A stretch of 64,000 nucleotides of DNA from Clostridiales bacterium (GCA_022791685.1 JAAVZO010000021.1:62001-126000); one strand, 5' to 3'; positions 25,580 to 35,184 are shown, counted from the first letter of the stretch. The notes: a model not told the origin generated them from the letters alone. Program-made: numbers and translations.

Positions 25580-27673
25580 ATGCAAACCAAACCTGAGCTG
25601 CTCGCTCCAGCGGGATCTCCAGAAGCACTCGATGCGGCTATTGCCGCTGGTGCTGACGCGGTGTATTTCGGTACTGCGGCTTTCAACGCCCGTATGAATG
25701 CTAAGAATTTCGACGGTGACACATTGATCGAAGCATTCAAAAAGTGCCGCTCGCACGGCGTAAAAACCAACATAACACTCAACACGCTCATTCATGATAG
25801 AGAAATGGATGAGTTGCTTCGCCACGCTGAATTATTGTACAAGCTCGGCGCTGACGCACTGATCGTTGCAGACCTCGGTGCGGCAAGATTGATACATCGC
25901 TACTTTCCCGACTTCGAGCTGCACGCCAGCACTCAGGTTGCAGGGCATAATACATTAGCTGCAAAAGAGCTGCAAAAGCTCGGTTTTTCCCGTATGGTAG
26001 CAGCACGCGAGCTTTCGTTTGAAAATTTGTCAACTGTATGCCGCGAGTCGCCTATAGAAACTGAACTGTTCATTCACGGTGCAATTTGTGTGTCGCAGTC
26101 GGGGCAATGCCTTGCAAGCTCGCTGATAGGCGGAAGAAGCGGCAATCGCGGTGAATGTGCGCAGCCCTGCCGGCTGCCGTACAAATGTGAGGGCTGTTCA
26201 AAGAAGGAAAGCTATGCGCTCAGCCTTAAGGATATGTGTCTCGCAGAGCATATCCCTGAGCTGCTGAAGCTCGGCGCTGCTTCATTCAAAATCGAGGGAA
26301 GAATGAAAGCACCCGAATATGTATACGGCGTAACATCAATATACCGTCGTCTGCTTGATGAGGGACGAAATGCCACTTTCGACGAATTAAATAAGCTCCG
26401 TTCACTTTTCTCACGCAGTGGATTCACTGACGGCTACTTTGTAAACAAACTCGGACGTGAAATGCTCGGTATACGCACAAGCTCGGACAAAGCTGAAAGC
26501 GCCGCAAATACGAAAACATCGGTCGACTATGCTAAGCTATGCGAAAATCGGCGGCGTGAACAGTTGAAAGCTGTGGATATATCGGCAGTATTCAAGCTTG
26601 GTGAGCCGTCAAAGCTTACACTGCGCTGCGGCGAGTATGAAGTCTCAGCTTTGGGTCAAGCTTCGGAAGCGGCTAAGAATTGCCCGCTTACTATAGATTC
26701 AACAGCTAAGAATCTGACAAAGTTTGGCGGGACATGCTTTAAGCCTGCTAAGCTGTCAGTTGATATCGACGAGCGCGGTGTAATGCTTCCAATATCTGCA
26801 TTGAATGCTCTTCGACGCGACGCTATATCAAAGCTGAATGAGCTTATCGAGCATGAATCAGAAAAAGTTCGGACCAATCGTCTGCCGGATAAACTCGAGA
26901 AACCATCCGGTATGCGTACTAAACAGCCTTGTACAGCCCGGTTCACATTTCTGGAGCAAATTCCAGAAAAACATGATTTCAACATTGTATATCTCCCACT
27001 TGAACGCGTCGTATCAGATATGCAATCTCAAATAAACATCGATCCAAATACAATGGGTGTAATAATTCCGCCCGTTATATTTGACTCAGAGCTTGGCGAT
27101 ATACGCAATATGCTGGCTGATGCAAAAGAAAAGGGAATATCCCACGCGCTGGTTTCGAATATCGGTCACATCGAACTTGCGCGTGAAGTCGGCATGACCA
27201 TTCATGGAGACTTCCGACTTAATGTATACAACAGCTATACAGTTGATTCACTACTTGAAATTGGATTTAGTGATGTTATCGCGTCACCTGAATTGACTTT
27301 GCCGCAGCTGAGAGACCTCGGACTTCCGGCAGTTATATATGGACGAATTCCGTTGATGACACTCGAAAAATGCGTGATACGCGATCTATATTCTTGCAAG
27401 ATATGCAGTGAGCGTCATTTTCTTCCGCTTATCGACCGCCGCGGAGTGAAATTTCCACTTATGCGCTGTTTCGATCACCGGAATATTTTATACAACAGTG
27501 TGCCGATCTACATGGCTGACCGTCAAAATGAGCTTGCACGCGCCGGGATCAGCAATGTAGAAAACTGTCATTTTATCTTTTCGGACGAATCGCCTGATGA
27601 TGTCAAAGCTATTATAAATGCTCATCGCAACGGACTTACAACGGATATGAATATAAGGAGAATTTCAAAATGA
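25580..27673 (+). CDS. Peptidase U32 family protein (RlhA/TrhP-like)
   Basis: A 697-aa protein with the U32 barrel (about 1-330), starting PELLAPAGSPEALDAAIAAGADAVYFG. The Fe-S-binding cysteines of the family are visible in HGAICVSQSGQC and GECAQPCRLPYKC (about 170-200). A C-terminal extension of about 350 residues corresponds to the long U32 form with the DUF3656-like collagenase domain. Despite the name, characterised members hydroxylate nucleotides in 23S rRNA or tRNA (RlhA, TrhP), so an RNA modification role is likely. The last 4 bases overlap dut. AGGTAATT precedes the ATG. Confidence 0.85.
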   Translation: MQTKPELLAPAGSPEALDAAIAAGADAVYFGTAAFNARMNAKNFDGDTLIEAFKKCRSHGVKTNITLNTLIHDREMDELLRHAELLYKLGADALIVADLGAARLIHRYFPDFELHASTQVAGHNTLAAKELQKLGFSRMVAARELSFENLSTVCRESPIETELFIHGAICVSQSGQCLASSLIGGRSGNRGECAQPCRLPYKCEGCSKKESYALSLKDMCLAEHIPELLKLGAASFKIEGRMKAPEYVYGVTSIYRRLLDEGRNATFDELNKLRSLFSRSGFTDGYFVNKLGREMLGIRTSSDKAESAANTKTSVDYAKLCENRRREQLKAVDISAVFKLGEPSKLTLRCGEYEVSALGQASEAAKNCPLTIDSTAKNLTKFGGTCFKPAKLSVDIDERGVMLPISALNALRRDAISKLNELIEHESEKVRTNRLPDKLEKPSGMRTKQPCTARFTFLEQIPEKHDFNIVYLPLERVVSDMQSQINIDPNTMGVIIPPVIFDSELGDIRNMLADAKEKGISHALVSNIGHIELAREVGMTIHGDFRLNVYNSYTVDSLLEIGFSDVIASPELTLPQLRDLGLPAVIYGRIPLMTLEKCVIRDLYSCKICSERHFLPLIDRRGVKFPLMRCFDHRNILYNSVPIYMADRQNELARAGISNVENCHFIFSDESPDDVKAIINAHRNGLTTDMNIRRISK

Positions 27674-28116
27674 ATATAGACGTAAAAATCAAGCTTGTAC
27701 GTGAAGATGTCAACATTCCCGAATACGCTACGCAAGGCTCGGCAGCGCTTGACCTGCGCAGCGCCTCGAAAGAGTCGATAATAATTGCTCCCGGTGACCG
27801 CGCATTGATTCCGACCGGCATCGCCATATCTCCAGAAAGCGCTGATGTAGTCGCGCTTATCTGCGCGCGCAGCGGACTTGCTTCAAAGAAGGGGTTGACC
27901 CTCTCGAATGGTGTAGGCGTTATCGACAGCGACTACCGCGGTGAGATTTCAGTTGCAATGATAAACCTTGGCCATGAAGCCTGCACTATTGAATTCGGTG
28001 AGCGTATCGCCCAGCTGATGTTCATGCCAGTAATGCACGCCAAATTCATCAAATGTGATTCACTCGATGAGACTGAGCGCGGCGCAGGCGGGTTCGGTTC
28101 GACGGGAACGAAGTAA
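27670..28116 (+). CDS. dut: dUTP diphosphatase
   Basis: A 148-aa trimeric dUTPase that removes dUTP and supplies dUMP. The five motifs are present: YATQGSAALDLRS (I), ICARSGLASKKGL (II/III border), NGVGVIDSDYRGE with the catalytic Asp (III), GERIAQLMF (IV) and the C-terminal arm ERGAGGFGSTG (V). It overlaps the U32 gene by 4 bases and AAGGAG precedes its start. Confidence 0.95.
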   Translation: MNIDVKIKLVREDVNIPEYATQGSAALDLRSASKESIIIAPGDRALIPTGIAISPESADVVALICARSGLASKKGLTLSNGVGVIDSDYRGEISVAMINLGHEACTIEFGERIAQLMFMPVMHAKFIKCDSLDETERGAGGFGSTGTK

Positions 28117-28131
28117 AGGAATAAAATAATC

Positions 28132-28386
28132 ATGTCACACAGTAAATTATACAACGCATTTCTCGTGCTTGTCGGAATCGTGATAGGCTCGTTTGTTGGA
28201 CATATCTGCAAGGGCGTGGCGTTTCTGTCGTGGCTGGCGTTCGGAATTGACTTCGGGCTCGAGTCCCCACTCGTGCTCAATCTCGGCGTTATGCAGCTGA
28301 CCTTTGGAATCAGTATAACTCTTACGCTTGCCACTGTAATTTTCGTAATACTGTCACTGCTTATAGGAAGGGCGCTTGCACGATGA
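28132..28386 (+). CDS. DUF4321 small membrane protein
   Basis: An 84-aa protein with two membrane helices (about 7-26 and 55-80), the second preceded by LNLGVMQLTFGISI. It matches my knowledge of the DUF4321 family, found next to maf in many Clostridia, where its function is unknown. It overlaps maf by 4 bases. Confidence 0.8.
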   Translation: MSHSKLYNAFLVLVGIVIGSFVGHICKGVAFLSWLAFGIDFGLESPLVLNLGVMQLTFGISITLTLATVIFVILSLLIGRALAR

Positions 28387-28964
28387 ATAAAATAATACTT
28401 GCTTCCGCGTCGCCAAGACGGCGTGAGCTTATGACGATGGTCGGCGCAGCATTTGAAGTTATAACCGCCGACTGCGACGAAAATATCGAAGGTAAATTAA
28501 CTCCGGCGGAATATGTTTCTGAGCTTGCACTGCGAAAGGCGAAAAGCGTACTTGACAAGTGCGGCTCGCCAAATAATATGATTGTAATCGGAGCAGATAC
28601 GATAGTCTGCCTTGACGGGAAAATTCTCGGAAAGCCGAAGGATATGGCTGACGCTGTAAATACACTGCTCATGCTATCGGGACGCGAGCATTCGGTATTT
28701 ACCGGACTCGCTGTAGTCGATAACAGCAAATCTGTCGCCGATGTCACACAGACACGCGTAAAATTCACAGAGCTTACCCGTGAGGAGTGCGAACGATATG
28801 TCGCTACCGGCGAACCGCTCGACAAGGCGGGCTCATACGGTATTCAAGGAATCGGTGGAATGTTCGTCGAGCGTATAGACGGCGACTATTTTAATGTCGT
28901 CGGACTGCCTATATCGCGCCTTAGAAAGCTGCTCGCTGAGCAGTTTGATACCGCGCTTATCTAA
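28383..28964 (+). CDS. maf: Maf-family nucleotide pyrophosphatase
   Basis: A 193-aa house-cleaning nucleoside triphosphate pyrophosphatase. Signatures: the N-terminal LASASPRRRELM, the catalytic block VIGADTIVCLDGKILGKP, the TGLAV/T-R-V-K-F segment and YGIQGIGGMFVERIDGDYFNVVG, cited here in parts. Such enzymes hydrolyse dTTP/UTP or modified nucleotides and restrain septation when overproduced. Tightly packed between DUF4321 and recG. Confidence 0.93.
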   Translation: MNKIILASASPRRRELMTMVGAAFEVITADCDENIEGKLTPAEYVSELALRKAKSVLDKCGSPNNMIVIGADTIVCLDGKILGKPKDMADAVNTLLMLSGREHSVFTGLAVVDNSKSVADVTQTRVKFTELTREECERYVATGEPLDKAGSYGIQGIGGMFVERIDGDYFNVVGLPISRLRKLLAEQFDTALI

Positions 28965-28983
28965 GGCAGTCGAAAGGAGTCAA

Positions 28984-31059
28984 ATGCTTCTAACATATGA
29001 CACACCTATACAATATATGACCGGAGTCGGCGAGACCCGCGCCGCGTCGCTTGCTAAACTCGGGATAAACACAGTCGGACAGCTGATCCATCACTATCCG
29101 CGCGGATATCAATTTCGCGGCAATATAAAGCCGCTCGCGTCAGCTCAGCCGGGCGAGGTCGCATCGTTTATGCTTATAGCTGCGACAGAACCGATGGTAT
29201 CTACATTAAAGCGCGGCATGACTGTATGCAAGCTGCGAGCCTTCGATGAATCGGCGAGCTGCGAAATAACATTTTTCAATCAGCCATTTATGAAAGATGT
29301 GATCCGTAAGGGCGGCGAATACCGCTTCTGGGGTAAGCTGACAAACGAATACGGAAAGCTTACACTCGCATCTCCAGTAGTTGAACCTATCGTTGAAAAT
29401 AAGCCGCTGCCTAACCTCGTGTCTGTATACCCTCTCACTGCTGGAATAACGCAAAAGCTGCTGTCAAAGCTTGTAATGACCGCCCTTAACGCACTGATAC
29501 TTCGTCCAGACGCGCTTGTTGAAACTCTGCCTGAGGATGTCCGGAAAGAAAATGATCTATGTACGCTCGCATATGCACTTTCAAATATACATTTCCCGCC
29601 CGACTTTGAAACCCTTGCAATTGCTAAACGCAGATTGATATTTGAGGAGTTCTATAATTTCATACTTGGTGCCGGAAAATCGAACAATAACGACACCTCA
29701 ACCGCTCCTACTCTCGCTAATACAGATATTACTCCTCTGCTTGACTGCTTTTCATTTGAATTGACTGGCGCTCAAAAACGAGCTGTATGCGATATTGCAG
29801 CAGACTTATCAGGAACTAAGCCAATGCGCCGACTTGTATCGGGAGATGTCGGAAGCGGTAAGACCGCCGTTGCAGCTGCCGCGGCTTTCATTGCCGCGAA
29901 TAACGGCTGTCAATGCGCACTTATGGCTCCGACTGAGATCCTCGCCACGCAGCATTACAGCGACCTTGAGCCGCTGTTCAGACAGCTTGGATTTGAATGC
30001 CGGCTGCTTACAGGCTCGACTAAAGCCTCCGAACGCAATAAGCTGCTTTCAGGGCTCGCCGACGGCTCAGTGCAGCTTGTAATCGGTACACACGCACTTA
30101 TTTCCGAGGAAGTAAAATTCAGCTCACTCGGGCTCGTTATCTGCGACGAGCAGCACCGCTTCGGTGTTGGTCAGCGTGAAGCCCTGCTCGCAAAGGCTGA
30201 AAAAGGAAATATCACCTGCCATCAGCTGACAATGAGCGCCACTCCTATACCCCGCACACTTGCGATGTTTTTATACGGCAACCTTGATATGTCAGTACTT
30301 GACGAACTCCCACCGGGACGGCAAAAAGTCAAGACCTTTGTTGTAAATGAGGGATACCGCGAACGGCTTAATGGATTCATACGCCGTCAGAGGGATGAAG
30401 GACATCAGGTATACGTGGTATGCCCATCGGTCGAGGAAGCGGAGAGCGGCGAAATGTCACAGGAGGATATTCGATTATTCGACTACGGCTACGACGCGGA
30501 AGAGATAATAAATTCACATATGCCGCCAAAGGCTGCAACAACGTGGGTGAAGGTACTTGAAGAATCACTCCCAGACCTGCGTTTCGGATGTGTTCACGGC
30601 AAAATGAAGGCTTCAGAAAAGGATTCGGTAATGCGAAAATTTGCAGCTGGAGAACTTGATGTACTTGTATCGACTACCGTTATTGAAGTAGGCGTGAATG
30701 TACCAAATGCAACGCTTATGATAGTTGAAAACGCCGAGCGATTCGGACTTTCTCAGCTTCATCAGCTGCGCGGACGTGTAGGGCGCGGAAATGCTCCGTC
30801 ATGCTGCGTGCTTGTATCGGATACGATGCAGGACAGCCGAGCACACAAACGTCTCGATGTAATGCGTACGACCTATGATGGGTTTAAAATCGCGGAGTTC
30901 GACCTTGGCGAGCGCGGTCCGGGTGATTTTATACCGTCCGGTGACGGCGACGTTCGTCAGCACGGTGAGTTAAAGTTCCGCCTTGCAAACCTATGTGAAG
31001 ATATGGAACTGCTCGAAGCCGCTGTAAAGGCTGCAAAAAAGACGCTCGCTGAAAGCTGA
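28984..31059 (+). CDS. recG: ATP-dependent DNA helicase RecG
   Basis: A 691-aa fork-regression helicase. The N-terminal wedge/OB domain (about 1-250) contains GVGETRAASLAKLGI and the RGYQFRG segment. Helicase motifs follow: I (VSGDVGSGKTAVA), Ia (MAPTEILATQHY), II (ICDEQHRFGVGQRE), III (TMSATPIPRTLA), V (VSTTVIEVGVNVPNAT) and VI (QLRGRVGRG), and the C-terminal TRG-like motif region is present. I start at 28984 because AAAGGAG (28973-28979) fits it; the frame runs further up into maf without a ribosome site. Confidence 0.95.
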   Translation: MLLTYDTPIQYMTGVGETRAASLAKLGINTVGQLIHHYPRGYQFRGNIKPLASAQPGEVASFMLIAATEPMVSTLKRGMTVCKLRAFDESASCEITFFNQPFMKDVIRKGGEYRFWGKLTNEYGKLTLASPVVEPIVENKPLPNLVSVYPLTAGITQKLLSKLVMTALNALILRPDALVETLPEDVRKENDLCTLAYALSNIHFPPDFETLAIAKRRLIFEEFYNFILGAGKSNNNDTSTAPTLANTDITPLLDCFSFELTGAQKRAVCDIAADLSGTKPMRRLVSGDVGSGKTAVAAAAAFIAANNGCQCALMAPTEILATQHYSDLEPLFRQLGFECRLLTGSTKASERNKLLSGLADGSVQLVIGTHALISEEVKFSSLGLVICDEQHRFGVGQREALLAKAEKGNITCHQLTMSATPIPRTLAMFLYGNLDMSVLDELPPGRQKVKTFVVNEGYRERLNGFIRRQRDEGHQVYVVCPSVEEAESGEMSQEDIRLFDYGYDAEEIINSHMPPKAATTWVKVLEESLPDLRFGCVHGKMKASEKDSVMRKFAAGELDVLVSTTVIEVGVNVPNATLMIVENAERFGLSQLHQLRGRVGRGNAPSCCVLVSDTMQDSRAHKRLDVMRTTYDGFKIAEFDLGERGPGDFIPSGDGDVRQHGELKFRLANLCEDMELLEAAVKAAKKTLAES

Positions 31060-31113
31060 TACATATTTATATATAATTATATTTTTTAAATTGATAGAGA
31101 GGAATAATCAGCT

Positions 31114-32349
31114 ATGAATCAACCGCTTGCCGACCGTGTAAGACCGCTCGATTTTGACGATATGGTAGGTCAAGAAAAGCTCGTCGGAAAAAACGGTGTT
31201 CTGCGCCGCATGGTGGAGTCGGGACATCTGACTAATATGATATTCTTCGGTCCCCCCGGTACAGGAAAAACGACCGCCGCAAATATCATAGCCGAGCACT
31301 CCGGAATGACGCTGCGGCGGCTAAATGCGACTACCGCGAGCCTTTCTGATGTAAAAGAAGTTATTGAAGAAACGGGTACTATGCTTGGAAGCGGCGGAAT
31401 ATTGTTATATCTCGATGAGATACAATATTTTAATAAAAAGCAGCAGCAGTCGCTGCTTGAATACATCGAGGATGGGCGTATCACGCTTATCGCGTCGACT
31501 ACCGAAAATCCTTACTATTATGTCTACAACGCGATAATATCACGTTCGGCAGTATTTGAATTCCGCCCAGTATCGGCTGACGAAATCAAGCGCGCGTTGC
31601 TTCGCTCGCTTGATAAATTAAATAGTGACGGCGGAAATGTGACGCTCAGCAATGACGCACTCGAATATCTGTCGAACTGCGGTGCAGGCGACGTAAGACG
31701 CAGTATCGGACTGCTCGATAACGCCTACTATCTCGCCGAAGCCTCAGGCGGAGAGATCACAGTGGAGCTTATCGAAAGTTTCACGCCAAAGGTGCTCGGA
31801 AGCTTTGACCGCGCGGGAGATGTTCATTACGACCTTTTATCCTGTCTGCAAAAGTCAATACGCGGTTCAGACCCAGACGCAGCTGTATTCTATCTCGCAA
31901 AGCTGCTTGCAGGAGGCGACCTTATTTCAGCGTGCAGACGGCTTCAGGTGATGGCAAGCGAGGATGTAGGACTTGCGTACCCGATGGCAGCAGTGATCGT
32001 TCGTGCCTGCGTCGAAAGCGCCCGTGAGCTTGGATTGCCGGAAGCACAGATCCCACTCGCGAATGCCGCGATAATGCTCGCAACCGCTCCAAAATCTAAC
32101 TCAGCTGACGCTGCAATAACAAAGGCAAACGCAGATATATCCATTGGAAAGGGACAAAACGTTCCGACTCATCTACGCAGTCCGAATTTCGTTGGGTATA
32201 AATATCCGCACGATTATGAAAATCACTGGGTGAGACAGCAGTATCTTCCGGATGATATCAAGGACGCACATTATTATGAATACGGGCCTAATAAGACTGA
32301 ACAGGCAGCTAAAGCGTACTGGGATAAAATAAAGGGAGATATTAAATAA
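31114..32349 (+). CDS. rarA: Replication-associated recombination protein A (MgsA/RarA AAA ATPase)
   Basis: A 411-aa AAA+ ATPase of the clamp-loader-like RarA/WRNIP1 family, which acts at stalled forks. Walker A is FGPPGTGKTTAA (about 45-56), Walker B LLYLDEIQYF, sensor I ASTTENPYYYV, and the C-terminal tetramerisation domain contains SEDVGLAYPMA and HLRSPNFVGYKYPHDY. GAGAGGAATAA precedes the start. It lies 54 bases after recG, and both genes concern fork maintenance. Confidence 0.94.
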   Translation: MNQPLADRVRPLDFDDMVGQEKLVGKNGVLRRMVESGHLTNMIFFGPPGTGKTTAANIIAEHSGMTLRRLNATTASLSDVKEVIEETGTMLGSGGILLYLDEIQYFNKKQQQSLLEYIEDGRITLIASTTENPYYYVYNAIISRSAVFEFRPVSADEIKRALLRSLDKLNSDGGNVTLSNDALEYLSNCGAGDVRRSIGLLDNAYYLAEASGGEITVELIESFTPKVLGSFDRAGDVHYDLLSCLQKSIRGSDPDAAVFYLAKLLAGGDLISACRRLQVMASEDVGLAYPMAAVIVRACVESARELGLPEAQIPLANAAIMLATAPKSNSADAAITKANADISIGKGQNVPTHLRSPNFVGYKYPHDYENHWVRQQYLPDDIKDAHYYEYGPNKTEQAAKAYWDKIKGDIK

Positions 32350-32350
32350 T

Positions 32351-32842
32351 ATGATTAAACTGGATTCACTCGCACTTGAAATGACGCGGTTTTACTCCGG
32401 AGACCCAGCGCGAATACAGCACTTCATGAAGGTTCACGCATATTCTGCGCTCATTGGACGGCTCGAGGGGCTCGGAGAGCGAGAAATGCTCGTACTCGAA
32501 TGCGCAGCGTATACACATGACATAGGAATAAAACCGGCTGAGGAGAAATATAATTCATGCTCAGGAAAATTACAGGAGCTCGAAGGTCCTCCGGTCGCAC
32601 GTGAAATGCTCACACAACTTGGTTTTGATGGTGAACTAACCGAGCGTGTATGTGCAATGATCGCGCATCATCATACTTATACAGGAATTGATACTCGTGA
32701 GCTGCAAATTTTGATCGAAGCTGATTTTATTGTCAATCTTTATGAAGGTAAATCAAGCCGAGAAGCAATTGCTGATGCAATAGATAATATATTCAAGACC
32801 GAATCTGGAATTGCGCTCATACGCAGTGTGTTCGGTAACTGA
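32351..32842 (+). CDS. HD-domain phosphohydrolase-like protein
   Basis: A 163-aa HD-superfamily protein. The metal ligands are a likely His in KVHAYSALIG, the HD pair in YTHDIGIKP (about 57-65), the AHHH cluster (about 115-118) and an Asp in IEADFIVNLYEG. The substrate is unknown (nucleotides are usual). It starts 1 base after the rarA stop and so is translationally coupled to it. Confidence 0.82.
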   Translation: MIKLDSLALEMTRFYSGDPARIQHFMKVHAYSALIGRLEGLGEREMLVLECAAYTHDIGIKPAEEKYNSCSGKLQELEGPPVAREMLTQLGFDGELTERVCAMIAHHHTYTGIDTRELQILIEADFIVNLYEGKSSREAIADAIDNIFKTESGIALIRSVFGN

Positions 32843-32861
32843 AAAGGTGGTCATAATTAAA

Positions 32862-33857
32862 ATGAAAATAGTACAAATAGGCGGAGCAGGTCATGCGTTT
32901 TATGCCTACAATGCGATAAAGTCACACGCTTTTGATTTTGCCGCCCTCTCTTGCGGCAGTCACGGAATTGAAGCAGAGGGAACGAATGCGACTCTTGCAG
33001 ACTTGCAAAGACGCGGATTCAGTCCAAAGTTATATTCGGACTGGCGTGAAATGATTGACTCCGAAAAGCCGGATATCGTTATAGTAAATCCGTGGTTCAA
33101 CGATATAGCTGACTGCGCCATATACGCGCTTGATCGCAATATAAATGTATTCTGCGAAAAGCCGCTCGCGCATGATCTTGAAAAACTCACAGAGCTTGAA
33201 GCTGCCATTGCAAATTCGCGCGGCAAGCTCGCCGGAATGCTCGAAACGCGCTACGAGCCGACATTTACGGCGGCAAAGAAGCTTATTGGTGAAGGCATGA
33301 TAGGTGAGATACGCCTTATGGATTCGCGCAAGTCCTACAAGCTCGGAAAGCGTCCGGACTTCTATAAATCACGCGATACCTATTGCGGTATTATTCCGTG
33401 GGTAGCTATACACGCTATTGACTGGATGATGTGGCTGTCCGGGAAGAGATACACCTCAGTGACCGCTGCTCATTCGTCGCGCGCAAACTTTGGTAACGGC
33501 ACAATGGATATCACATCAGCTGCACTGTATACAATGACAGATAACGTTATCGCAACTGTAACCGCAGATATGCTTCGCCCATCAAAGGCGACAACTCATG
33601 GCGACGACCGCGTTCGTGTAGTTGGAACTGAAGGAATACTTGAGATAACCGACGGAGCGCTTACTCTGCTTTCAGATAATAGCGGCGGAAAGGTAGTTGT
33701 TCCGAATGAACCGGCGCGCGATATATTTGAGGATTTTCTGAATGTCATCGACGGCGGAGAGAGCGATCTGACTGCTGAAAGCGCAATAGAAGCGACACGC
33801 TGGGCATTAAAGGCACGCGATTATGCAGACAAAGCAAATTTAGAGGTAAATGTATGA
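32862..33857 (+). CDS. Gfo/Idh/MocA-family oxidoreductase (second)
   Basis: A 331-aa dehydrogenase-like protein with the Rossmann start KIVQIGGAGHAFYAY (the usual GxGxxG is altered to GGAGHA), the family motif CEKPLAHDLEKL (about 103-114) and a DSRKSYKLGKRPDFYK segment. Not closely similar to the copy at 18932. The start at 32862 follows AAAGGTGG; the frame reaches into the HD gene without a site. Its 3' end overlaps ymdB by 4 bases. Substrate unknown; its location in a DNA-maintenance operon is unexpected. Confidence 0.85.
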   Translation: MKIVQIGGAGHAFYAYNAIKSHAFDFAALSCGSHGIEAEGTNATLADLQRRGFSPKLYSDWREMIDSEKPDIVIVNPWFNDIADCAIYALDRNINVFCEKPLAHDLEKLTELEAAIANSRGKLAGMLETRYEPTFTAAKKLIGEGMIGEIRLMDSRKSYKLGKRPDFYKSRDTYCGIIPWVAIHAIDWMMWLSGKRYTSVTAAHSSRANFGNGTMDITSAALYTMTDNVIATVTADMLRPSKATTHGDDRVRVVGTEGILEITDGALTLLSDNSGGKVVVPNEPARDIFEDFLNVIDGGESDLTAESAIEATRWALKARDYADKANLEVNV

Positions 33858-34633
33858 GTACATTTAAATTACTCGCAATCGGCGATGTGGTCGGTCCGGA
33901 AGCGGTCAAATATATAAGCGAAAAGCTATGGGTATTCAGAAATGCAAATAAGATAAACATGGTAGTCTGCAACTCAGAAAATGCCTGCAATGGCAACGGA
34001 ATCGACCCGCAGAGCTCGGAAGAATTGTTGTCAGGCGGATGTGACGTATTGACTGGCGGCAATCATACCTTCCGTAAAAAAGAAATACGCCGCTACCTTG
34101 ACGACAGCAGCTACGCGATTCGACCAGCTAACCTTCCTGCCGGAACTCCGGGAAATGGTTATACCACTGTTAATATTGATGGAATACGTGTACTTGTCAT
34201 AAATGTTCTTGGCACTATATATCTTGAATCGCTCGCTTGTCCGTTTGCGACAATCGACCGAATTCTCGAGAGAGAAACGGGCAGCTACGATATTGCCGTG
34301 CTTGATATACACGCCGAAGCAACAAGCGAAAAAATCGCACTCGGACGATATTTCGACGGTCGCATAGCGGCGATATTCGGAACTCATACGCACGTTGCAA
34401 CCGCTGATATGCAGATACTTCCGAAGGGAAGCGGATATGTGACGGACCTTGGAATGAGTGGTCCGCCGGATGGTGTACTCGGTATCCGCGCGGATATCAT
34501 TATCGAAAAGCTGCGCACTAAGCTTCCGGTCAAGTTTGAATTTGCCGAAGGCGCGACTGAGGTCAATGGTGTGATATTTACTCTTGATACCGATAAAAAT
34601 CGCTGTGTTTCAGTCGAACGTGTTAAATTCTGA
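33854..34633 (+). CDS. ymdB: YmdB-family metallophosphoesterase
   Basis: A 259-aa dinuclear metal phosphodiesterase (TIGR00282 family). Metal-binding blocks: AIGDVVGPEA (about 6-15), CNSENACNGNGI, GGNHTFRKKE, VLDIHAEATSEK and GTHTHVATADMQ. Bacillus YmdB hydrolyses 2',3'-cyclic nucleotides and affects biofilm and sporulation decisions. It closes the U32-recG operon and is followed by a strong terminator. Confidence 0.92.
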   Translation: MSTFKLLAIGDVVGPEAVKYISEKLWVFRNANKINMVVCNSENACNGNGIDPQSSEELLSGGCDVLTGGNHTFRKKEIRRYLDDSSYAIRPANLPAGTPGNGYTTVNIDGIRVLVINVLGTIYLESLACPFATIDRILERETGSYDIAVLDIHAEATSEKIALGRYFDGRIAAIFGTHTHVATADMQILPKGSGYVTDLGMSGPPDGVLGIRADIIIEKLRTKLPVKFEFAEGATEVNGVIFTLDTDKNRCVSVERVKF

Positions 34634-34663
34634 GTGAAAATTTAGATTAAACCACAATATGTG

Positions 34664-34692
34664 AAAAATCTCCTCACAAGAGGAGATTTTTT
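34664..34692 (+). terminator. Intrinsic terminator of the U32-ymdB operon
   Basis: A perfect 12-bp stem (34664-34675 with 34680-34691) with an ACAA loop; the T-run completes it. The A-rich left arm lets it also end the convergent HxlR gene. Confidence 0.92.
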
Positions 34693-34697
34693 TATTT

Positions 34698-35033
34698 TCA
34701 GCTTTTTCTGTTTTCTTCCCCCCATACACACATCTGGTCGAGAATAGGTATCAACGACTTGCCGCGGTCTGTAAGGCTATATTCAACTTTTGGAGGTATT
34801 TGCGGATACTCTTTTCGGTCGACCAATCCATCCGCCTCAAGCTCTTTTAATGTTGCACTTAAAGTTTTATATGATATACCAGTGATATATCTTTTCAACT
34901 CATTGAAACGTACGATCGTATACTCCATCAGCGTATATAAAATAAACATCTTATATTTTCCTTGTATCAGTGACATAGTATAGCTGAATCCGGTTTCTTC
35001 AAGCTTTGAATTCTGCATACATTCAAGATTCAT
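34698..35033 (-). CDS. HxlR-family transcriptional regulator
   Basis: A 111-aa winged-helix regulator. It has an N-terminal Cys (MNLEC), the HTH RFNELKRYITGISYKTLSATL (cited in part of the fold at about 42-62) and the wing YPQIPPKVEYSLTDRGKSL. HxlR proteins often sense aldehydes, quinones or oxidants through cysteine. It is divergent from a flavodoxin-like oxidoreductase, with palindromes in between, so it probably controls that gene. AAAGGAG precedes the ATG. Confidence 0.9.
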   Translation of the reverse strand: MNLECMQNSKLEETGFSYTMSLIQGKYKMFILYTLMEYTIVRFNELKRYITGISYKTLSATLKELEADGLVDRKEYPQIPPKVEYSLTDRGKSLIPILDQMCVWGEENRKS

Positions 35034-35052
35034 AATGTCGCTCTCCTTTTGG

Positions 35053-35094
35053 TAAGTACTTAACTTTAATGTTAGTATCGCACTTAAATGTGCG
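35053..35094. promoter_or_regulatory. Operator-like palindromes between hxlR and the oxidoreductase
   Basis: Two palindromes lie in the divergent region: TAAGTACTTA (35053-35062) and CGCAC-TTAAAT-GTGCG (35079-35094). The second ends 3 bases before the -35 element of the oxidoreductase promoter. GTACTT words recur at both ends. They are the natural candidates for HxlR binding. Confidence 0.55.
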
Positions 35095-35097
35095 TAC

Positions 35098-35126
35098 TTG
35101 ATTTTTTATTATGTATCTGCTATAAT
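35098..35126 (+). promoter_or_regulatory. Promoter of the flavodoxin-like gene
   Basis: TTGATT (35098-35103), a 17-bp spacer and TATAAT (35121-35126), about 60 bases before the ATG. Confidence 0.72.
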
Positions 35127-35184
35127 TATATCATGGATCAGCAATAAAGTCAATCCATATACTGACAGATAGGAGTTTATAATT

